From Streptomyces actinomycinicus (GTDB lineage: Bacteria > Actinomycetota > Actinomycetes > Streptomycetales > Streptomycetaceae): a stretch of 54,061 nt of DNA. The DNA lies in NCBI RefSeq assembly GCF_016741775.1, contig NZ_JAERRK010000033.1:1-54061 (forward strand), read 5' to 3'. A program made the position numbers and the translations under genes. Positions 25,926 to 34,764 of the stretch are shown here, in pieces. The notes beneath the pieces were generated by a model. It searched no databases, was not told the origin of the DNA, and saw only the letters and a list, made by a program, of their open reading frames with translations. The stretch's first letter is position 1, and every line of letters begins with the position of its first letter.

Positions 25926-26903
25926 GTGGGGCGGGAGCGTACGGCGGGCGGGCGACGGCGGCACAGCACGATCGGCGCCACCCAGGCCGCGTTGACGGTG
26001 TTGGTGGTGGGCGGAGTGGCCCTGGGAGCGCTGCTGCTGCACCCCGACACGGGTCTGTTAGCCAAGGGCCGCGGGCCGCTCGGCGGCAATCCCGTCCTCG
26101 TGGTCGGCCTCGCCCTGCTGTCGCTCCTTGGCGGCTTGGGGCTGCGCGAGAAGTACCGGGAGCAGGTCGGCGCTGCCCGGGAACTCAACCCGGTGGAACA
26201 GCGGTTGGTTGACGGCGTGAGCCGCGTCCTGCTGGGCGCGCCGCTGGTCGTCCCGTTGCTCGTCCTGGTCCTGCACCACTTCGGTTCGTCCGGCAGCAGC
26301 CACGGGAGCGGGCACGAGTCGTTACCGCTTCCCAGCCCGCGGCTAGACCCGGTACCCACCCTGCCACCTGCACAGCATTCCGGGCACGCTGGCGACAGTA
26401 CGCACTTCGGGCTGACGCGCATCCTGCCCGGTCTCGGCATCGCCCTCCTTGTCGTGGTCGTCGTGATCGCCGGGCTGCATCTGTGGCGGCATCTGGCCCG
26501 GCCGCCGGCGCCCGAGGCCCCGGCGAAGTACGCGACGCTCGACGACGAGCAGGAACGCCTGGCCCAGGCCGTAAACATTGGGCGCCGTGCCCTGCTGGAC
26601 GGAACCGACGCCCGCGCAGCCGTCATCGCCTGCTATGCCGCCATGGAGGAGTCGCTCGCCGCCTCCGGCGTAACCCGGCGCGCCTCGGACAGCCCGCGGG
26701 AGTTGCTGGAGCGGGCCGTCGCCGGCGGCCTGCCCACGGAGGCGGCCGCCGCCGCGCTCACCGCCCTGTTCCGCGAGGCCCGTTACTCCACGCACCCGAT
26801 GGACGGCAGCCACCGCGGCCGGGCCGCGGCCGCGCTCGCCGAGATAGCCGACGGCCTGCGCTCGCGGACGTCTGGACCCGAAGCCGTGACCGGTACCTCG
26901 TGA
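25926..26903 (+). CDS. DUF4129-type membrane protein, first gene of MoxR operon
   Basis: 325 residues with membrane helices at about 19-40, 56-72, 102-118 and 165-186. The cytoplasmic C-terminal domain YATLDDEQERLAQAVNIGRR, then VIACYAAMEESLAASGV and ALTALFREARYSTHPMD is the DUF4129 pattern, normally found beside MoxR ATPase and DUF58 genes. It contains two in-frame TTA leucine codons (26058 and 26322), which in Streptomyces make translation depend on the bldA tRNA. The next gene starts at its stop (GTGA). Its role in the family is unclear; DUF4129 is often fused to transglutaminase domains. Confidence 0.75.
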   Translation: MGRERTAGGRRRHSTIGATQAALTVLVVGGVALGALLLHPDTGLLAKGRGPLGGNPVLVVGLALLSLLGGLGLREKYREQVGAARELNPVEQRLVDGVSRVLLGAPLVVPLLVLVLHHFGSSGSSHGSGHESLPLPSPRLDPVPTLPPAQHSGHAGDSTHFGLTRILPGLGIALLVVVVVIAGLHLWRHLARPPAPEAPAKYATLDDEQERLAQAVNIGRRALLDGTDARAAVIACYAAMEESLAASGVTRRASDSPRELLERAVAGGLPTEAAAAALTALFREARYSTHPMDGSHRGRAAAALAEIADGLRSRTSGPEAVTGTS

Positions 26904-27436
26904 AGACGCCTACCCGGATCCGCGCCATCGTCAACTCCGTGCTCAAGACGCCCGGTTCGGTACGCCACTCGCTGGCCGTTCTGGGCACCGTCGTGGTCGC
27001 GGCCGAAGTGCTGCTCGCCCTGGCCGACGGTGCCGCCGCGGCCGCCACCGGCCTCGCCCTCATCACCGCAGTCGGTCTGGCCCTGGGGCGCTACGCCGCG
27101 GGCGGCGCCGCCCAGGACAGCGGCTATCGCAGGCCGGTGCGCCTGCTGGACAGCCGGGCCCCGGCGCTCGGCGGGTGGCAGCGCATCGTGGCCAAGACCC
27201 TCGCGGACGACGGCGAAGCGCACTTCGACACCGTCATGCGGCCGCAGTTGCAGCGGCTGTTCGCCGCCCGGCTGGCCGAACGGCACGGCGTGGCGATGTA
27301 CCGGAACCCGCAGCGGGCCCGGGCGTTGGTCGGAGTCGACCTGTGGCCGTGGATCGATCCCGAGGCGACAGCTCCGCAGCCCACTCTCGGCGAGCCCGTC
27401 CTACGCTCCCTGCTCGACCGCTTGGAAGCCCTGTGA
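26900..27436 (+). CDS. Membrane protein of the MoxR operon
   Basis: 178 residues from GTG 26900, overlapping the previous TGA. Two membrane helices (residues ~24-42, SLAVLGTVVVAAEVLLALAD, and ~45-67) are followed by a soluble domain with RLLDSRAPALGGWQRIV and ERHGVAMYRNPQRARALVG. This domain is commonly encoded between DUF4129 and MoxR genes in actinobacteria; its function is not known. Confidence 0.7.
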   Translation: MKTPTRIRAIVNSVLKTPGSVRHSLAVLGTVVVAAEVLLALADGAAAAATGLALITAVGLALGRYAAGGAAQDSGYRRPVRLLDSRAPALGGWQRIVAKTLADDGEAHFDTVMRPQLQRLFAARLAERHGVAMYRNPQRARALVGVDLWPWIDPEATAPQPTLGEPVLRSLLDRLEAL

Positions 27437-27500
27437 CCGGTGGCGCTGCGGCCGACCCCGCAGCCCGCGCATCCCGACCCCATCCTGTGAGGAATCGACC

Positions 27501-28508
27501 GTGACCAGCCCGCAACCCGCTCCGGACCACGACACCCTGACTCCCCGACAGGCGGGCGAAAGGGCCGCGGCCGTGCTCGACGAGATCCGTACGGCCGTGG
27601 TCGGCAAGGCGGAACCGCTGGCGCTGGTGATGCTCGGCATCCTCGCCGGCGGCCACGTCCTCATCGAGGACCTGCCGGGACTCGGGAAGACACTGCTGGC
27701 ACGCTCCTTCGCCACCACTCTCGGCCTGGACTTCCGCCGCATCCAGTTCACCCCGGACCTGTTGCCCTCCGACGTCACCGGAGCTCCGTTCTACGACCAA
27801 CGGACCGCCGACATGGTCTTCCGGCCCGGACCGGTCTTCACCCACCTGCTGCTCGCTGACGAGATCAACCGTACCCCGCCCAAGACCCAGGCCGCGCTGC
27901 TGGAGGCGATGGCCGAGTCCCAGGTGTCCATCGACGGAAGTACCCGGTCGCTGCCGAAGCCCTTCGTGGTCGTCGCCACCGCCAACCCCATCGAGTACGA
28001 GGGCACGTACACCCTGCCCGAGGCCCAGCTCGACCGGTTCCTGCTGCGGGTTCGTATGGGCTATCTGGAGGCATCCGAGGAGGCAGGCATGCTACGCGCG
28101 CGTGTCGATCGGGTGGCGCCCGAGGCTGTGCTGCGCACGCTCAGCGGTCCGGGCGAGGTGCTGGCCATGCGGGCCGCCGTCGAACGCGTCGAGGTGGACG
28201 ACGACCTGCTGGAGTACGTCGTCGCGCTGGTCCGCGCCACCCGAGCCCACCCGCATATTCAGGTCGGCGCCTCTCCGCGCGGCGGACTGGCCCTGGTGCA
28301 GCTCGCCCGTGCCCGTGCTGTCCTGGACCTGCGGGACTACGTGACCCCGGAGGACGTCAAGTCCGTGGCGGTGCCTGCCCTCGCGCACCGCGTCACCCTC
28401 AAGCCAGAGCTGTGGGTCCGGCAGATCGACGGCGACGACGTGATGCGCGAGATCGTGCAATCCGTGCGCGCCCCGCAGACTTTGCCGCGCACGCCGATCG
28501 CGTCATGA
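27501..28508 (+). CDS. MoxR-family AAA+ ATPase
   Basis: 335 residues from GTG 27501 with GAGGA upstream. Walker A is EDLPGLGKT (56-64), Walker B LLLADEINR (116-124), followed by PPKTQAALLEAMAE, sensor 1 VVATANPIEYEGTY and the C-terminal lid with GASPRGGLALVQLARA. MoxR ATPases act as chaperone-like remodellers in the cytoplasm and work with DUF58/VWA partners encoded beside them. The TGA overlaps the ATG of the DUF58 gene. Confidence 0.92.
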   Translation: MTSPQPAPDHDTLTPRQAGERAAAVLDEIRTAVVGKAEPLALVMLGILAGGHVLIEDLPGLGKTLLARSFATTLGLDFRRIQFTPDLLPSDVTGAPFYDQRTADMVFRPGPVFTHLLLADEINRTPPKTQAALLEAMAESQVSIDGSTRSLPKPFVVVATANPIEYEGTYTLPEAQLDRFLLRVRMGYLEASEEAGMLRARVDRVAPEAVLRTLSGPGEVLAMRAAVERVEVDDDLLEYVVALVRATRAHPHIQVGASPRGGLALVQLARARAVLDLRDYVTPEDVKSVAVPALAHRVTLKPELWVRQIDGDDVMREIVQSVRAPQTLPRTPIAS

Positions 28509-29851
28509 GGGAGCCTGTGCCGGCCCGCAGAGCGGCCGCCGCCGTTCAACGGGCCCTGGACGGCCGCCAAGACGTGACCGCCGAACCCCCGCCGCCATCT
28601 CCGCCCGGCTGGCGCGCGGGTGAACGTGCATTGCGGCTGGGCACGTTGGCCGTCGTCGCGCTGGTCGCCGCGCTGGTCACCGGGCGACCCTGGGTGTTTG
28701 CTCTCGGCACCGCGCCCCTGGTGCTGCTCGCCCTCGCCCTGCGAAGCGGGCCGCGCCCGGAGGTGGTGACGGCCGAGGCCGAGGTGGAGCCGCGGCGCTG
28801 TTTCGAGGGCGAGCAGGTGACGGTGCGGATTGCGGTGGCTTACGACGGTGAGCCCGGCCGCCTGGACCCCGGCGTCACCCTCGGTCACGGGGTTCGGCTC
28901 GACCACCTCGCGGTCGGCCCGCACCGCGTCGATCTCGTCCTGACCGTGCAGCGCTGGGGCCGCTGGACGCTCGGCACGGTCGACGTCGACGTCTACGACC
29001 GCGGCGGGCTGGCCCGGCGCACCGTGCGGGCCGATCTCGGTGAGATCGCCGTCTTTCCGCTGCCCGGACACGCCGGCCTCACGCCGATCCCGGTCCGGCT
29101 GCCGCAACGGCTGGGCGAGCACACCACCGTGCAGCGCGGCGAGGGCGTCGAGGTCACCGGCGTGCACCCCTATGTGCGCGGCGAACGGCAGCGGCGGATT
29201 CACTGGCCGGCCACCACCCGCCGCGGCACCCTGCAGGTCCACCAGTTCGCCACGGAGCGCACCGCCGACACCGTGGTGCTGCTGGACGCACTCGCCGACG
29301 TGGTCGATCCGGTGACCGGCGCGTCCTCGCTCGACGAGACCTTCCGGGCCGCTGCCGGGCTGGTCCGCGCCTACCTGCGTACCCACGACCGGGTCGGCGT
29401 CGTGTCGGTCGGTGGAGCGACTCGCTGGCTGCAACCGGCCAGCGGCCAGGGGTACTTCTACCGCATCGCCGAGAGTGTGCTGGAGGTCCGCAAGGACCGC
29501 GCGTACCGTACGGAGGGACTCAGCCTGCTTCCACCGCCCGCGTTGCCCGAAGGCGCGCTGGTGTACGTCATCACGCCGCTGACCGACCAGCGGATTTTCG
29601 ACATCCTGCACCAGGTGCGCGGACGGGCCAACCCGATGGTCGTGGTCGAGATCCCCACCGGCGAGCCGGTCCTGGAACCCGGCGACATCGAAGGTGAACT
29701 CGCGCTGCGGCTGTGGCGGGCTGACCGCAACGCCATGCGCTTCGCCCTGATGGAACGCGGCATCGCGGTCGTCGCCCACCGGCCCGGCGAGACCCTCGAC
29801 CTCGCCCTTGCGCCGCTGCTGCGCACCCGCATCCACGGAGGGACCCGATGA
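28505..29851 (+). CDS. DUF58 protein, MoxR partner
   Basis: 448 residues. Two membrane helices near residues 45-80 are followed by a beta-sandwich-like region and the DUF58 signature: GVHPYVRGERQRRIHWPATT, then RTADTVVLLDALADV, the start of a VWA-like fold with the metal-site aspartate in VLLDA. Such proteins bind MoxR. It overlaps both neighbours by ATGA, so the stoichiometry is probably controlled by coupling. Confidence 0.88.
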   Translation: MREPVPARRAAAAVQRALDGRQDVTAEPPPPSPPGWRAGERALRLGTLAVVALVAALVTGRPWVFALGTAPLVLLALALRSGPRPEVVTAEAEVEPRRCFEGEQVTVRIAVAYDGEPGRLDPGVTLGHGVRLDHLAVGPHRVDLVLTVQRWGRWTLGTVDVDVYDRGGLARRTVRADLGEIAVFPLPGHAGLTPIPVRLPQRLGEHTTVQRGEGVEVTGVHPYVRGERQRRIHWPATTRRGTLQVHQFATERTADTVVLLDALADVVDPVTGASSLDETFRAAAGLVRAYLRTHDRVGVVSVGGATRWLQPASGQGYFYRIAESVLEVRKDRAYRTEGLSLLPPPALPEGALVYVITPLTDQRIFDILHQVRGRANPMVVVEIPTGEPVLEPGDIEGELALRLWRADRNAMRFALMERGIAVVAHRPGETLDLALAPLLRTRIHGGTR

Positions 29852-30450
29852 CCACCACCCCCGCCCGGATCGCCCGGCCAGGCCCGCGCCCCGCCGGGAG
29901 CCGAGCCGCCCGGCTCATCGCACGTCTCACCTCCCGCATCACCGACCGCCTGCTCGGAACGGCCCTGGCCCTCGCCGCCTGCAACCCGCCGGCCGCCCTG
30001 CACGCACCACTGCTGGTCAGGGTGCTGGTCCTGGGGGCGGCGACAGCAGCGTGGTGGGCCGCTCCGATGGTCGACGCGCGCCCCGTCTTGACCTCCATGC
30101 GCTGGCGGACCCTCGCGGCCCGCCGCAGGACGACCGTGCTGCCAGCCGCGGCGATCGGGGTCGCCGCGGCCACCGACCCCGCGGTCTGGCTGGTCGTCTG
30201 CATCGCCACCCTGCTGCTTGCCTACCTGCTCGTAACCGACGCCTGGACAACTGGTGTCACCGCCCCACCCGGCCCCCCGCAGGCGACACCCGCACTGGCG
30301 GCCGCCGCCGCGACCGCAGTGGTACTGCTCACCGCCCAAGCGCCGGTCGCAAGCACCTCATGGGCACGTCTGCCCGCCTCACTCGCCATCGCCGCGACCA
30401 CGGTCTGCCTGGTACTGACGCTGCGCACCCGCCGCAGCCCGCCCGGCTGA
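29848..30450 (+). CDS. Membrane protein, last gene of MoxR operon
   Basis: 200 residues from ATG 29848 (ATGA overlap). After a basic N terminus there are about six hydrophobic segments, such as LLVRVLVLGAATAAWWAAP, AVWLVVCIATLLLAYLLV and LAIAATTVCLVLTL. No catalytic motif is seen. It ends just before IS5 debris, so the operon may once have been longer. Confidence 0.7.
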   Translation: MTTTPARIARPGPRPAGSRAARLIARLTSRITDRLLGTALALAACNPPAALHAPLLVRVLVLGAATAAWWAAPMVDARPVLTSMRWRTLAARRRTTVLPAAAIGVAAATDPAVWLVVCIATLLLAYLLVTDAWTTGVTAPPGPPQATPALAAAAATAVVLLTAQAPVASTSWARLPASLAIAATTVCLVLTLRTRRSPPG

Positions 30451-30460
30451 CCGCCGAGAC

Positions 30461-30801
30461 CACTGACGGGTTTGGCGCTTATCTCGGCGACACCCCAAAG
30501 AATCCGCTCCCGCCGCGGACCGCGCCGCCGGCGTCCGGCCAAGCTCCATGCAGACAAGGGGTACGACTACGACCACCTGCGGAAATGGCTTCGCGAGCGT
30601 CGCATCCGCCACCGCATCGCCCGCAAGGGCATCGAGTCGTCCACGCGGCTCGGCCGACACCGCTGGGTTGTCGAGAGAACGGTCTCCTGGCTGACCGGAT
30701 GCCGAAGCTGCACCGTCGCTACGAGCGAAAGGCGGAGCACTCCCTGGCCTTCGTCGGCATCGCCGCAGCCCTCATCAGGCACCGCCGAATCACCAACTGA
30801 A
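30461..30801 (+). pseudogene. IS5-family transposase, C-terminal fragment
   Basis: AKLHADKGYDYDHLRKWLRE, then RHRIARKGIESSTRLGRHRW and VVERTVSWLTGCR carry the second aspartate and the catalytic glutamate region of an IS5-type DDE domain. A frame change near 30698 leads to KLHRRYERKAEHSLAFVGIA, ending ALIRHRRITN. The N-terminal half is absent. Confidence 0.8.
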
Positions 30802-30887
30802 ACGGCGTCTGAGTGGGTGAGGACGCAGGGCTCCAGACGGAGAATGAGCCTTTTCCACCCTCACTCTGAGCTGGTCAGATGAAGGGT

Positions 30888-31305
30888 GAGGACGGCTTGG
30901 ACGAGGCTGGTGATGACCTGCGCGTTCATCCCGTGCTTCTTGTGCTTGCCGGAGTAGAACGGCCGGTCCGCGGCAATGCGGTCGATCGGCAGGAGCGTGC
31001 CGTCCAGGGTCAGGTACGCCTTCACCGATGCGGTCCGCACCGTCTCGGTGAGGCTGGGGGCGAGAGCGGCCAGGAGCTCGACCCCCCGGTGACATAGCGG
31101 TAGGCCGTCGTGGTGCCGACGTCGAACCCGGCGGCGAGCTGGGCATACGTGTGTCCGGCGAGGGTGAGCAGGGCCTGGCGGCCGGCGGTCAGGCGCCGCC
31201 ACCGGGAGCCGATCGTGCGGCGGTGCCGCCGCAACTGCTGCGTGAGGAAGCGGAGGGCAGAGCTGGACACGTCGATGCCCGACGGGTAGACAAGCACGGA
31301 AGCCT
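30888..31305 (-). pseudogene. IS5-family (DDE_Tnp_4-like) transposase fragment
   Basis: Minus-strand frames read YPSGIDVSSSALRFLTQQLR, then HTYAQLAAGFDVGTTTAYRY (HTH). After a frameshift near 31085 they continue as LLAALAPSLTETVRTASVKA and LDGTLLPIDRIAADRPFYSG, the first DDE aspartate region. Homology stops after GMNAQVI at ~30925. It is a different IS5 subgroup from the neighbouring plus-strand fragment; the two ends meet at ~30800-30890. Confidence 0.75.
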
Positions 31306-31385
31306 CTGGTGGAGACGGTTCTCTTGGTCGAAAACCCATCTACCAGGGGCTTCACCACGTTCTCAGCCCAACTGCCGTCCTCCAA

Positions 31386-31766
31386 ACGCAGGTTGGAAAA
31401 GCCTCACTGCCGCATCCTGGCCGCCCAGTCGTGCCGGTCCCATACGCCCTACGGCACTCGTGCGCTCCGTGGCGGGTGTCCTATTTCTCGCCGGCATTCC
31501 GAACGCCGGTGATCGTGGAACGTTCCCGGAAGCCGCAAACAACCGTTCTTGGAGATGACCTCCGCAGCCACTATGTGTCTCTTCACAGCGGCGGCCCCGG
31601 CCGGGGACGCCCCTCGCACCACTCGGCACAGGGCTTCTCGCGCTGGACGCGATCCGGCAGCTCAGGCGTGATGGTGCGTAGCCCGATGGACGACCTGCAC
31701 GAGAATTGCCCGTGGCCTCCTCCGACAGCCCCGACGACTACAGACCGCGCATCCACCCAGGTGTGC
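31386..31766. other. Intergenic, nothing supported
   Basis: Between the transposase scar and the lipoprotein gene no frame has a ribosome site or known homology. Confidence 0.4.
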
Positions 31767-32678
31767 TCATGTCCAGCTCGGGGACAGTCCGTTAGGGTCT
31801 CCGTACGGCACTGGCCGGCCAGTGAAGGCGTCCAGGAGGAGGCGGCCAGCGAGCGGCTTCCGCAGCTCCACCTTCATGCTCTGTTCGATCATTTCGGCGG
31901 TGCACGGGCCGCTTCGGGCGCCGGCGACGGATGCATACAGCACTACGCTCTGGTCAGTCTCCAGCGCCTTGACGACGGGGCCGTCGTCGCAGGATCCGTG
32001 TGTGGCCTTCACGGTGATGGATCGGCCGTCTGCCGCCGTCCCGGCCAGCCGGGCGACGCTCCTGAGGCCGTCGGCAGAGCCTTGCCGAGTCTCTCCGATC
32101 GGCGGCCTGGGAAGCTTTGACGGGGTGACGGCGACCCGTTTGAGCGGGGTGTCGTAGCTCTCCAGCGTGAACAGCCATGCGGGCACCGTTGCCTTGCCTC
32201 GACTCGTCACGATCGTTGTTGTGCCGAGCCGTGCCCCCGTCACGGTCAGCCGGGGACCATCACTGCGATTGAGGGCGAACGACTGGTACGCCTTCTTGGC
32301 ATCGACCAGTGGGCGGGTGAGAGGCCTTCCGGTTCCCCAGTCCACCTTCCCGTGGGCGGCGGCGGTGCTGGGCAGGTTGCCGCGTAGGACGAAGTTCTTC
32401 GTCTCGTAGGCGTGCTCGTCTGGCTTGCTGTGCCAGCCGGATTCCGGCTTCTGCATCACGTCGGCCATCGGGTAGTAACCCTGGTTCCAGGCAGCGGCGG
32501 CCGCAGATGCGCGCCATGCGTCGGCTACTTGTCGGGCGCGTTCCTCCTGCTTGCGCAGCGATTGATCGTTCACATGACCATCGTCGGTGCGCTGGTCGTT
32601 GCCGCAGCCGGCAAGGAGGCAGGTGCTCAGGAGCGGTGCCAGCAGCAGGCCGGCGAGGCGCTTCGCGTGCGTGTGCAT
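31767..32678 (-). CDS. Secreted lipoprotein
   Basis: 303 residues. The signal peptide RLAGLLLAPLLSTCLLAGCG has lipobox LLAGC, preceded by a basic N terminus MHTHAKR. AGAGGA lies six bases before the ATG. The mature protein has a helical start (KQEERARQVADAWRASAAAA) and then a mixed alpha/beta domain with two late cysteines (GSCDDG, GPCTAE). No enzyme motif is recognised. It lies 188 bases downstream of the protease gene on the same strand and might be co-transcribed, perhaps as a cell-surface substrate or partner. Confidence 0.75.
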   Translation of the reverse strand: MHTHAKRLAGLLLAPLLSTCLLAGCGNDQRTDDGHVNDQSLRKQEERARQVADAWRASAAAAAWNQGYYPMADVMQKPESGWHSKPDEHAYETKNFVLRGNLPSTAAAHGKVDWGTGRPLTRPLVDAKKAYQSFALNRSDGPRLTVTGARLGTTTIVTSRGKATVPAWLFTLESYDTPLKRVAVTPSKLPRPPIGETRQGSADGLRSVARLAGTAADGRSITVKATHGSCDDGPVVKALETDQSVVLYASVAGARSGPCTAEMIEQSMKVELRKPLAGRLLLDAFTGRPVPYGDPNGLSPSWT

Positions 32679-32866
32679 GGAGTCCTCTTTAGTGCGGTCG
32701 ACGGCGGATTCCGATGGGGAGTGTGGCGCGGGGATTCTTCAGCGCCCAGCACTGATCCCGCTCCACACCTTCGACGCGGAGGGGCGCCGCCGGGTTCACT
32801 CACGGTCTTCCTCGCCGCCTGCTGCATCCCTGTCCCTGCCGCAGGCGGCGAGAAATGGTGCGTGGC

Positions 32867-33985
32867 CTAGTAGATCTTCAGGCCTTCCCAGGAGAGCACC
32901 TTGTATACCGGCTCGTAAAAGCTGGAACGGTCCGCTTGGCTGTCGGTATCCCCGCAGGGCCGGTCGGCATAGCTGCCGCCGGACAGGATGCCCAGAGCCG
33001 TCTCATCGCTGAAGAGAGGTCCTCCGCTGTCACCATGCACCGAGCAGTTACTCGCCTCGATCATGTGGTGAAGCGTGATGCCGTCGGTGTAGGTGACCGT
33101 CGCGTCGGTTGCCAACACCATGCCCACCAGGTCCTGGCTCATGGTCCCCACGCGCTTCACCTTCTCCCCCTCGAACGCACCGGCGGCGCGCGAGATCTGC
33201 CCTTCCGAGCCGTCCTTGTACTGGATCGTCCCGTACGGCGTGACGTTGCTGTTGGTGTACTCCACCACCCCGTAGTCGGACTGGTTCGTGTCATTCCCGT
33301 AGACCCAGTCGGCGGCCCTTCCGAGGGGAATGTCTCCGCTGCGGCGGTGCCAGGTGACAGCGCCGTCTCCCATGCAGTGGCCGGCGGTGAGCATGTACTT
33401 CTTGCCGCTGGCATTCTGCACGTTGAACCCTGCGGTGCAGGTGGTGATCCAGTCCGTCCCGCCCGAGGTGTATTCCGATGTGATACCCACGCCGCCGCGC
33501 ATGGTGTAGGCGGTCGATTCGATCTTGCCAGCGTGTTCGGTTATGTCGACCGCGTCTCCGTATCCGGAAACGGCCTTCTCAATTCGAGACCTGTCGGCGT
33601 CGGAAACCCCGGCGTAGATCTTTACTTCCACCCGGTTGCTGCTTGGGTCGATACTCCAGGCAGTGTCGGGTATCCGCGTCAGTTGATCCAGTTTCGCCTT
33701 GGCAGAGCTGAGCTCGGCCGTGCTGTGCGGGACGACCTCCGCTACCGCCCCAGCGCTTCGCACGGTTTCTGCCGCGGCCTGATCGGTAACGGCGACAACG
33801 AGTCGGTCGTTCCGGTAGTAAATGCCGGCTGTGCGCTTGCTACCCAACTGATTCGCGATCGCCGCCGCCTTGGCGGGATCGGTCAGCGGTGCCGGGACTG
33901 CTTGGGCGGCGGTCATGGTGGTCAGGATGAGAACCCCGCCGACCGCCCCCGCGACTAACCCCCGGTACGCATGACGTCTTCGCAC
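32867..33985 (-). CDS. Secreted alpha-lytic-type serine protease with pro-region
   Basis: 372 residues from GTG 33985, chosen because AAGGAG is five bases upstream and the signal peptide begins there. Order: signal (~1-30, ending AQA), pro-region (~31-165), then a chymotrypsin-like domain of the Streptomyces griseus protease/alpha-lytic class. The triad is H203 in LTAGHC, D237 in QSDYGVVEY and S320 in GDSGGPL. Four cysteines (ITTC/GHC, SNC/RPC) would make the two usual disulfides. The pro-region normally assists folding and is cleaved off. The earlier ATG at 34084 would add a non-signal extension and is rejected. Confidence 0.9.
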   Translation of the reverse strand: MRRRHAYRGLVAGAVGGVLILTTMTAAQAVPAPLTDPAKAAAIANQLGSKRTAGIYYRNDRLVVAVTDQAAAETVRSAGAVAEVVPHSTAELSSAKAKLDQLTRIPDTAWSIDPSSNRVEVKIYAGVSDADRSRIEKAVSGYGDAVDITEHAGKIESTAYTMRGGVGITSEYTSGGTDWITTCTAGFNVQNASGKKYMLTAGHCMGDGAVTWHRRSGDIPLGRAADWVYGNDTNQSDYGVVEYTNSNVTPYGTIQYKDGSEGQISRAAGAFEGEKVKRVGTMSQDLVGMVLATDATVTYTDGITLHHMIEASNCSVHGDSGGPLFSDETALGILSGGSYADRPCGDTDSQADRSSFYEPVYKVLSWEGLKIY

Positions 33986-34149
33986 GTGTACTCCTTTTCG
34001 AAATTGAACTGCCTTCCCGGTGATCGACGGGTTCGAGCGAGACTCACGACAACAGATGACCAATGAGTGAATTGGACATGACAATTCCGCTTATTGGTGC
34101 ATGTTGGCTTGAATTCACGCGCTGCGGCCGGAACAGTCTCCGCGAAAAG

Positions 34150-34196
34150 CGTCTTGGCCCCGCCATCCGTATGTGACTGATGGCGAGGCCAAGACG
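34150..34196 (-). terminator. Terminator of the broken tpg
   Basis: An 18-bp stem (34150-34167 / 34179-34196) with one mismatch and an 11-base loop lies just downstream of the tpg pseudogene. Confidence 0.75.
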
Positions 34197-34206
34197 TTCC
34201 CAGAAG

Positions 34207-34758
34207 CCACAGTTCGATGCCGATGTCCTCGATGTCGGTGAACTCCCACGCCCAGCCGTGGGCGGGCGTTGTTGGCGCGGAAGTACATCTGCGCGAGGCC
34301 CTCGGCCGCGATCTGCTGGAGCTGCTTCTCGGTGGCGCCCTGCCCCCGGGCGGTGAACGAGCGGTCCGCTAACTCAAGCGGCAGGGCCTGAGTGATGTCG
34401 CGGATCCGGGCGTCGTTGGTGGTACCCGGCGTGGCCGTGAACCCGAACCGCGCGCGGGTGTAGACGACCAGGCCGCCCGTGGACGCGGCCCGCTTCTTCG
34501 CCTTCGCGCGGTTCTGCGGCTGCCACCACCACTTGACCTCACGCTTCATACGCTCGCGCAGGTCGCGTCGGGGCCGCTTGAACTTGCCCGCGACGTACCG
34601 CTCCACGGTGCGCCGGGACACCCCGAGGGCATCCGCGGCGGCCTTGGTGCCCTTGAGCTACTTGACCAGGTACTTCATCTGCGCCTGAGCGCTCTGCGGG
34701 ATAGGGTGAACGACCCCTCCAGCGCGGCATCAAGGCTGTCCCCGATCGAGTCGGCCAT
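34207..34758 (-). pseudogene. tpg: Broken tpg (terminal protein), second copy
   Basis: From ATG 34758 it begins MADSIGDSLDAALEGSFT. A lost base near 34700 shifts the frame, and the next frame meets TAG (34658-34660) where the intact copy has the CAG of QLKGTK. The main body is then readable: HTH VSRRTVERYVAGKFKRPRRD, MKREVKWWWQPQNRAKAKKR, STGGLVVYTRARFGF, IRDITQALPLEL and LQQIAAEGLAQMYFRANN. A further shift near 34265 precedes HGWAWEFTDIEDIGIEL, after which the stop appears changed to TGG. Not functional as it stands. Confidence 0.85.
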
Positions 34759-34764
34759 GACCTG

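Noticed and set aside
28337..29836. 499-codon minus-strand frame
   Set aside because: Antisense of the DUF58 gene.
33986..34084. Longer ATG start for the serine protease
   Set aside because: The added ~33 residues precede the signal peptide and the GTG at 33985 has a well-placed AAGGAG.
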